Positions 58,409 through 64,000 of a stretch of 64,000 nucleotides of DNA are shown one piece after another. The position numbers and the translations under genes were made by a program. The notes under the pieces were generated by a model that was not told the DNA's origin, ran no database searches, and saw only the letters and a list, made by a program, of their open reading frames with translations. This DNA is from Aedes albopictus (taxonomy: Eukaryota; Arthropoda; Insecta; Diptera; Culicidae), in NCBI RefSeq assembly GCF_035046485.1, contig NC_085137.1, forward strand, positions 15,715,346 to 15,779,345, in the 5' to 3' direction. Numbering within the stretch: position 1 is the stretch's first letter; each line of letters opens with the position of its first letter.

Positions 58409-59109
58409 CACACAGAAAAATGGCGCTTGTTTAAAACAATAAAACGCATGGTTGATTTTCAAACTGAGAATTTACTTATTCCAAAGTTATATTGAATTGT
58501 TTTCATTTAGAGTTTATCGATAAAAACAACCGATTACCATCATTTCATATAATGTCAAAAATTTCATTTGTTTCAACAAAATAAAAACCATATACATGGT
58601 CCGAAAGTACTCACACATCTATAAAACGCTTACCCCAACATCGCCACAACGAAGAAGGTGCAGCAAATCCATCACGTCAACTTCCAAGTGCAGCTTTGGC
58701 CGTGATGGATAACGCGCAGGTACTTACGACAGCATCCACAAAAAGTTGATCGGTTTCGCCTTTTTTGTCTTTTTTTTAGTCGTTCTCCTCCCCATCCGCT
58801 TACCGACGGTCTAAAAATAGATTTCCGTGCTGCCGCAGTTGCTGCCGTCACCAACACAATCACATTCCGGGTTTGTTAGTGCTAAAAGTGCAGTCGTTTG
58901 AATCAATCCATTATTTCATGTTGAAAATACCATATCTCTGTTTGTTTTAACAAACTGTCAAAAGTTTCGACAACTGAAAATATTTGTATTGTCAAACAAT
59001 AGAACAGTTCAGTTTAAACTAGAAATCAGTTTGTCGCTATAGTAAACTGAAAAATCGGTTGATTTGAACTAGAATTTAATTGTGTTTACAGTTTATTTTT
59101 CTGCGTGTG
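58409..59109. mobile_element. probable MITE, CACACAGAAAAAT ends
   Basis: CACACAGAAAAAT at the left, inverted CACACGCAGAAAAATAAAC at the right. TTTAAAC and AACTGAAAA repeats lie near both ends. The GC-rich centre (58640-58870) differs and may be captured host DNA. Confidence 0.5.
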
Positions 59110-60180
59110 GGTAGCATTTTAAAAACTATGTTTTCCTAGATTCATTTATAAAAATGTATTTTAAAGGCACACATTCTGGATCGGATAATGGGCCTTTTCA
59201 GTTGACGTCTAAAATTAGCTGATTTTGGGGACCTTTGACAGTTCTCCTATGAAAATAACAGTTCAGCATTTGCGCCTTTGTTCGGTAGTTGTAAACAGTG
59301 GCATACATGGACCTATCAACTGAAAATATATAAGGAAAATGGGATATTCTGGAATAAAAAGGGAAAGAAAAGGATGTTTTTGGAAGAATGGGAAGAGATG
59401 GGGTTTTCTACCGGTCCGAGGCCAACAGAGCGGCCTTTTCCACACCAACTGCCAAGAAGAACATATCGGTTCGGCAGTGTTATAGGTACCATACACTCAG
59501 TGTAACTAAAGTGGTTTAAGATAGTTTCAAGTGCCTAGTAAAGCCAAGTTGGCCATAGTTCGAAAAGTGACCAGTGTCCAGTATAAATAATCCGAAAGAC
59601 ATAGTAGAATCAGGTATGGACATAATTTTCCGGACCCGGTAGCCAATAACCTACCACGGACCTCTTCCCAACTCCCACGTGTAAGACCCATTGGGATTTT
59701 TCCTGAAATCTCCACCAGCCACACTTAGGGATCGCTTGCTTTGGCATATGCGAGCATCTTCAAAAACACAAATTTAGAAGTTAAAATATGTAAATTTACG
59801 TCTTTCAAGACACCCCAAAATAAAACTTATTTTTTCTTAGCGTCTAGCAATCGCTAGACATAAACATAGATAAAAAATAGTCGAGTCAAGTGCAAGACAC
59901 TGAAGACGACATTAAAGTTGAGCTCGAAATCAAAGGATGCCAATTCTTAGTGGAATTCAAAGGAACAGTATTTAATACGATCTTCTTTTTACTCATAGAA
60001 AAGCAAAATACTGTCATGCATAGACTCGAACACCGGATCTGTTGGTCGTGAGTCACATCTCTTACCTCTCGGCTATTTCACCAAGCTAGAAGGTGGCGGA
60101 TGAACGTGATACTGATTCTACCACAGTGCCCCCACGGACCATTATTATGAAATAAAAAAGTCCATCAAAACTAAGTTCAG
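59110..60180. other. unassigned
   Basis: Short open frames on both strands near 59270-59500 without motifs. A 49-bp phrase at 59936-59985 repeats 28788-28835. Confidence 0.3.
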
Positions 60181-60183
60181 TGC

Positions 60184-60770
60184 CGGGGCCCGTGGCGTAG
60201 TGACTACACGTTTGCTTCATAAGCAGATGGTCATAGGTTCGATCCCAGCCCCGGCACTTTCGTAAGTTGCTCTTTCCCCCTGAGAACAGCTGACGCTGAC
60301 CCTCTTTAGAGCCCATGGCTCAAATGAACCCGGATACTTGGACATCGGCGAAGGCAACCCATAATGGACCCCCAATCGGACTGGAAACAGGAGCAACAAA
60401 CAGCCACACATCAACATCCTCGTGCTCATCATTCTACCATGATAGGGTAAAAAGTGAAAGCAGCGCAACGGCAAACCAGTTCGATGTAGGGAATCGCGCC
60501 ACTTGGGCGGTGGCTTCTATATTCGTCTGTTTTCCACTATAACTCAGTCAAATTTGAACCAATTGACACAACTTTTGGAATGTGGTGAGATAGGTATAGT
60601 ATCTACCCGTGTACAACATTTCAAATCAATTGGTTCAAAATTGACTGAGTTATAGTGGAAAACAGACGAATATAGAAGCCACCGCCCAAGTGGCGCGATA
60701 CCCTAGTACAATTAGAATAGAATATACATTTACAAAGTGTATGTACAGCTTGCCAGAGCCGTAGCGAAGT
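60184..60770 (+). mobile_element. tRNA-derived SINE with a nested MITE
   Basis: GGGGCCCGTGGCGTAGTGAC head, box B GGTTCGATCCCAGCCCCGGC, body as in 26254-26723. The 3' part is truncated after AGTGTATGTACAGC. Interrupted by 60489-60703. Confidence 0.85.
60489..60703. mobile_element. TA-flanked foldback MITE inside the SINE, 215 bp
   Basis: GGGAATCGCGCCACTTGGGC and its near inverse, TA on both sides (60487-60488, 60704-60705). Arms of about 90 bp with CTATAACTCAGTCAA. Confidence 0.85.
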
Positions 60771-61062
60771 CCCTTGGCGCCCTTGGCAAGTATCCGGATT
60801 GGCGCCACACGACAATTGGCCATTGGTTATCTACTAAAGTTTATAGTAATTTATATTATAAGTTTCTCTAAAATTCGGATTTTGATGTTTCAAAAAACAA
60901 ATTCCCCCCATTTTTTTAAATTTTCTTACAGTAGTTTCAGGTGTTTTCAGGAATTCTCAAACGGTATATTTTACCAATTTATTCGGCGATTTGTTCAATT
61001 AGTTCTACCAAAATTTCCCGATGCCTTTACCAAATGTTTCTTTAGAAGTTTAATTAGTGTAC
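60771..61062. other. unassigned, AATTCC-like
   Basis: GCCAGAGCCGTAGCG at 60752 looks like the end of another element. Otherwise AT-rich. Confidence 0.3.
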
Positions 61063-61088
61063 AGAAGTTCTGTAAGCAATTTGTCAGT

Positions 61089-61875
61089 GACAAGCAGGGC
61101 GCGGAGACTGAAACATGCCTCATTTCGTCGTTTCCGCGTTTTCGTATTTGGTATTTTTCTTTGTGTTTTCGTTCATACTTGAGTGGAGCGCTGATGGAAG
61201 AGTGAACGGTAGTCGGTCGTCAGTGACAAGCAGGGCGCGGAGGCCGAAACATGGCGCATTTCGTCTTTACCGCGTTTTTGCATTTTTCTTTGTGTTTTTT
61301 GTTCGCACTTTGTGTAAACAATCGACGATGGCTCGGTGGCAAGAGCACATTGCCCGTGTCGTGGTGCTCGTGTTCGTCGTTATTCCGAGTTCGGAAATGC
61401 TAGTATCCAAGAGATTGTTTTTCAGTGCGTCGGGTATTCTCGCTTATGTATTTTTTTCGGATTCTTCGATGGACGATCGGAGAATCAGTGAGTGGTGTGA
61501 ACGAGTGCACATTTAATATGGTTTGGACCGTTTGCATGCTGAGACCAAAGCCAAACATAGAAAACCAGCTGGTCAGGATAACCCGGTGAGTTCGTTCCAT
61601 ATTATTACTTTTTATATTTGAACATGACATATATGGGGATTTCGGAGGGGTAGCCTAAGGAAGTTAAATGAACTGGTTTCCGGGCAAATGTTCGTGGGGT
61701 GGCCAGACTTTGTCACGAGATAACAACTTTCATGTTGTTTTCCGAAGGTCTCCAGTGAATTTAGCTTACCCTGCTACAACAAACCATCACGTAGATCATT
61801 CCGTTCCGGTATGACTCTGCAGCCATAGGTAATCCTTGCGCTGATGGTGGGTACACAATCATCATCATCATCATC
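61089..61875 (+). mobile_element. short retroposon, (ATC)n tail, 26-bp target duplication
   Basis: Begins with two tandem copies 136 bp apart of a GCAGGGCGCGGAG...CATTTCGTC unit and ends in ATCATCATCATCATC. The phrase AGAAGTTCTGTAAGC through TTTGTCAGT (26 bp) flanks both sides (61063-61088, 61876-61901). Tandem 5' units, no RT and a simple-repeat tail suggest a non-autonomous LINE derivative. Confidence 0.75.
61115..61516 (+). CDS. 133-codon ORF inside the short retroposon
   Basis: ATG at 61115, stop at 61514. It spans both tandem units, so part of its text is repeated (FFFVF). Hydrophobic stretches, no known domain. It may be a remnant of the parent LINE first ORF or purely chance; the frame has no independent support. 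Confidence 0.2.
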   Translation: MPHFVVSAFSYLVFFFVFSFILEWSADGRVNGSRSSVTSRARRPKHGAFRLYRVFAFFFVFFVRTLCKQSTMARWQEHIARVVVLVFVVIPSSEMLVSKRLFFSASGILAYVFFSDSSMDDRRISEWCERVHI

Positions 61876-62156
61876 AGAAGTTCTGTAAGCAATTTGTCAG
61901 TAATCATTAGACGATGGATAAATACCAGGAGAAATGCTTTTTTGGACTTTTGTTGGAATCTCTGGAAGAATTCCTGCTGGAACTACTGGATGAAATCATG
62001 CCAGAATCACTGAAGGAATTTACGCAGAAATATCCGGTGCATATTAAAATCTGGGAGACATTTCAGCGAGAATTTCCAATGGAATTCATGTAGTAATTCT
62101 TGCAGGTACTCTTGGAGTACTTTTAATGGTTTCGGCTTGCAGTCACAGAAATAAGC

Positions 62157-62231
62157 GTTGGTTCTGTTATTTCATCGCCGACGTTTCGATCCTCGGGTTT
62201 GGATCTTCTTCAGGGCTCGAAGTTAACCAAC
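62157..62231 (-). ncRNA. hammerhead ribozyme, copy in left arm
   Basis: Mirror of the motif at 62537-62611: CTGAAGA lies at 62207-62213 and GAAA at 62184-62187 on the minus strand, with the same stems. Confidence 0.65.
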
Positions 62232-62536
62232 TTGTGAAATGCCGTGTTTGCACGGAGGTATGTCGGGATTTTTGTGGAATGGCCTCATTAACATGTACCC
62301 TTGTTAAATTAATGGGAAAATTAATTACTGGGGGTTTTTCTACACTGTCCGGAATTGCACTTTAAACGGATGTTTCACCGTCGAAGAACGGGAGACATCC
62401 GTTTAAAGTGCAATTCCGGACAGTGTAGAAAAACCCCCAGTAATTAATTTTCCCATTAATTTAACAAGGGTACATGTTAATGAGGCCATTCCACAAAAAT
62501 CCCGACATACCTCCGTGCAAACACGGCATTTCACAA

Positions 62537-62611
62537 GTTGGTTAACTTCGAGCCCTGAAGAAGATCCAAACCCGAGGATCGAAACGTCGGCGATGAAATA
62601 ACAGAACCAAC
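62537..62611 (+). ncRNA. type I hammerhead ribozyme, copy in right arm
   Basis: In order: outer stem I GTTGGTT (62537-62543), inner stem I GCC (62552-62554), conserved CTGAAGA (62555-62561), stem II GATCC/GGATC (62563-62567, 62576-62580), conserved GAAA (62581-62584), then CGTC with the expected cleavage after 62588, inner stem I GGC (62589-62591) and outer stem I AACCAAC (62605-62611). Stem III is only ACGT, which is self-complementary and would favour a dimeric ribozyme. One extra A precedes stem II. All core bases are present. Confidence 0.7.
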
Positions 62612-62689
62612 GCTTATTTCTGTGACTGCAAGCCGAAACCATTAAAAGTCCCACCAAAATCAGTCATCCAAGTAACAACTCTTGGAGTA

Positions 62690-63429
62690 GTTCGTGAAGA
62701 AACGCCTAATAGGAAGCCAGCAAGAGTTTGAAGAGAATCACTGGAAGAATTTCTAAAAGAGTACTTCGAAGAGTTTTTGACGGAATCCCTCGAAAAATTT
62801 CTTAAGAAATTCCTTGGGGATTTTCTCTTAAGTTCGACACTCGGTCGGAAACCATATGGTTCACCGACCGAATGATGTTGTCCTGAAATTGGATGATCGC
62901 CAGATGAAAATTGAATGCCGACCATTTGATCGACCAATTCTTTTTTCTAGCGATGGATAATAAAAAATATTTTTCTAACCATTCCAAAAAGATGTGCGTT
63001 GATGGGCCTGGGTGCCCTTGCTAGCACCTTTTTTCAAAAACTGGCATGTCCAAAATTAGGACACGCGATTAAAACTTCGTCAACGTTGCGAGTATAATAA
63101 TCAAGGAGCTTGTTACGCTATCGATGCATATGTTTGGAGCAACTGTGTCGCCTTCGCTATGCAATCAGTATGCATTCACACAGCGTGCGTCGACTCATAC
63201 ATGAATGAGATGATCGTGATTCGATTGTAGGATGATAGAACTACGACTGATTCGTCATACCAAAACACGATTTTGATTATTTGGACTGGATGGTCAGACA
63301 AATCAGTCGATTGCGGGATGGGGTTTTTGTTCAGTGTACGTGCTTTTGCTTTTCTGATCAGAAAGTTTCGTCCATGCTGACCCTGAGGGAGAGTGAGTAT
63401 CTCGAGAAGGAGTCTGGAGGGTAACAACT
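62690..63429. other. unassigned
   Basis: AATTCC-like at first, then featureless; no gene. Confidence 0.3.
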
Positions 63430-63675
63430 GAGTGCTGCTTACAAGATACTCAAACTCGATCAAATTTTATGCCGCCGTCTATCACCGATTGCAAGAGAAT
63501 TCGTGGGGCAATATCAAACTGGGTGAATGTGATCATGGGTGATCGCGCTACAACGGAACAGATGTTCGCCATCCGCTCGGTGTTACAGGAATACCACGAA
63601 TACAATGTGCCCACACATCGCTTGTTTATCGATTTTAAATCGGCGTATGATACAATCGATCGAGACCAGCTATGA
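63430..63675 (+). pseudogene. RTE-clade RT fragment, frameshifted
   Basis: AAYKILKLDQILCRRLSPIA and FVGQYQTG in one frame, then, after a frameshift near 63530, GDRATTEQMFAIRSVLQEYH and LFIDFKSAYDTIDRDQL. It aligns with NAAYKVLSQIIFRRLSP and HLFIDFKAAYDSIDRAEL of RTE copy 2 but is clearly diverged, so another RTE family. It ends in (ATGAGC)4. Confidence 0.75.
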
Positions 63676-63720
63676 GCATGAGCATGAGCATGAACAAAGA
63701 TGACCGCACAATTCGTAGTT

Positions 63721-63887
63721 CCCAAGCAACACACATGTTATATAAAAGTTACGACAGCGCAAGTTATGGTTGTATAGAAGTTTATTTTACGTTATTTCAA
63801 CACAATGTTAGAATTACGTAAAATAAACTTCTATACAACCAAAACTTGCGCTGTCGTAACTTTTATATAACATGTGTGTTGCTTGGG
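63721..63887. mobile_element. foldback MITE, CCCAAGCAACACACATG ends
   Basis: Arms of about 80 bp (CCCAAGCAACACACATGTTA, GTTACGACAGCGCAAG, TAAACTTCTATACAACC) around AACACAATGTTAGAA. TT on both sides may be the duplication. Confidence 0.85.
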
Positions 63888-64000
63888 TTGCTACTCCGTG
63901 ATTGACCAGAGCAATCGAAATTGAACAAAGAACCAATGAATAGGGCTTGGGACTAGCTTACTATTCTAAATGTACACACTTCGAGAACCCTCAGGGAGGA

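Larger units (their letters stand above)
62120..62677. mobile_element. palindromic Penelope-like insert with hammerhead cores
   Basis: Two 255-bp arms (62119-62373, 62395-62649) are inverse copies without visible difference around a 21-base loop, followed by a 28-bp single tail. A 12-bp duplication ACTCTTGGAGTA flanks it (62108-62119, 62678-62689). Each arm holds a hammerhead-ribozyme core of the type known in Penelope-like elements. Inverted partial copies and variable duplications fit that class. Confidence 0.7.

Noticed and set aside
62126..62657. Two identical 79-codon proteins on opposite strands
   Set aside because: They are the two arms of one palindrome; the frame has no domain and the sequence is better explained by the ribozyme-bearing repeat.

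Overview
The window looks like chromosomal DNA of an Aedes mosquito (aegypti or albopictus type). It is dominated by transposable elements, with tRNA-derived SINEs including Feilai-like copies, LOA, R1 and RTE clade LINEs, many foldback MITEs, long (CA)n tracts and only scraps of host-like sequence. I see no rRNA, CRISPR array, bacterial-type operon or recognisable endogenous virus.

Layout. 0-12 kb: an RTE relic, a satellite, a 143-unit (CA)n tract, and an R1-clade LINE (3351-8300) bounded by (CA)n on both sides. Two more decayed R1-clade ORF2 copies follow, the last carrying two small DNA-element insertions. 12-16 kb: a Harbinger-like foldback with a hAT-like MITE nested in one arm, then mostly unassigned DNA. 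15.9-20.9 kb: an apparently intact LOA/Lian-like LINE, one long ORF with endonuclease, reverse transcriptase and RNase H, flanked by identical 244-bp direct repeats. 21-30 kb: hAT-like MITEs, SINEs, a nested TA foldback and AATTCC-rich degenerate DNA. 30.6-42.2 kb: two minus-strand copies of one RTE lineage. Both lack the FADD catalytic box, and each shows the empty site for insertions in the other. 42.4-48.2 kb: a palindromic insert with a 14-bp target duplication, and an exon-like GC-rich stretch split by a 1.7-kb MITE (itself carrying a hAT-like MITE) and a 2.3-kb foldback. 49.8-52.3 kb: a small gene-like structure (ATG, 57-bp intron, hydrophobic segment, stop, AATAAA) whose coding exon is split by a TTAA foldback, which holds a second element, which holds a Feilai SINE. 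52.5-60.8 kb: more MITEs, LOA and RTE relics and a SINE carrying a MITE. 61-64 kb: a short (ATC)n-tailed retroposon with a 26-bp duplication, a palindromic Penelope-like insert with two opposed hammerhead-ribozyme cores, an RTE relic and a foldback.

Functionally, only the LOA element looks able to encode a complete retrotransposition protein. The R1 element keeps intact ORF1 and endonuclease but has lost most of its RT. The SINEs, MITEs, the RTE deletion lineage and the ATC-tailed retroposon depend on machinery supplied in trans. The strongest leads are the hammerhead palindrome, the 244-bp duplication and AUG-less LOA ORF, the (CA)n-targeted R1 element, the shared RTE catalytic deletion, and the TE-split small gene.
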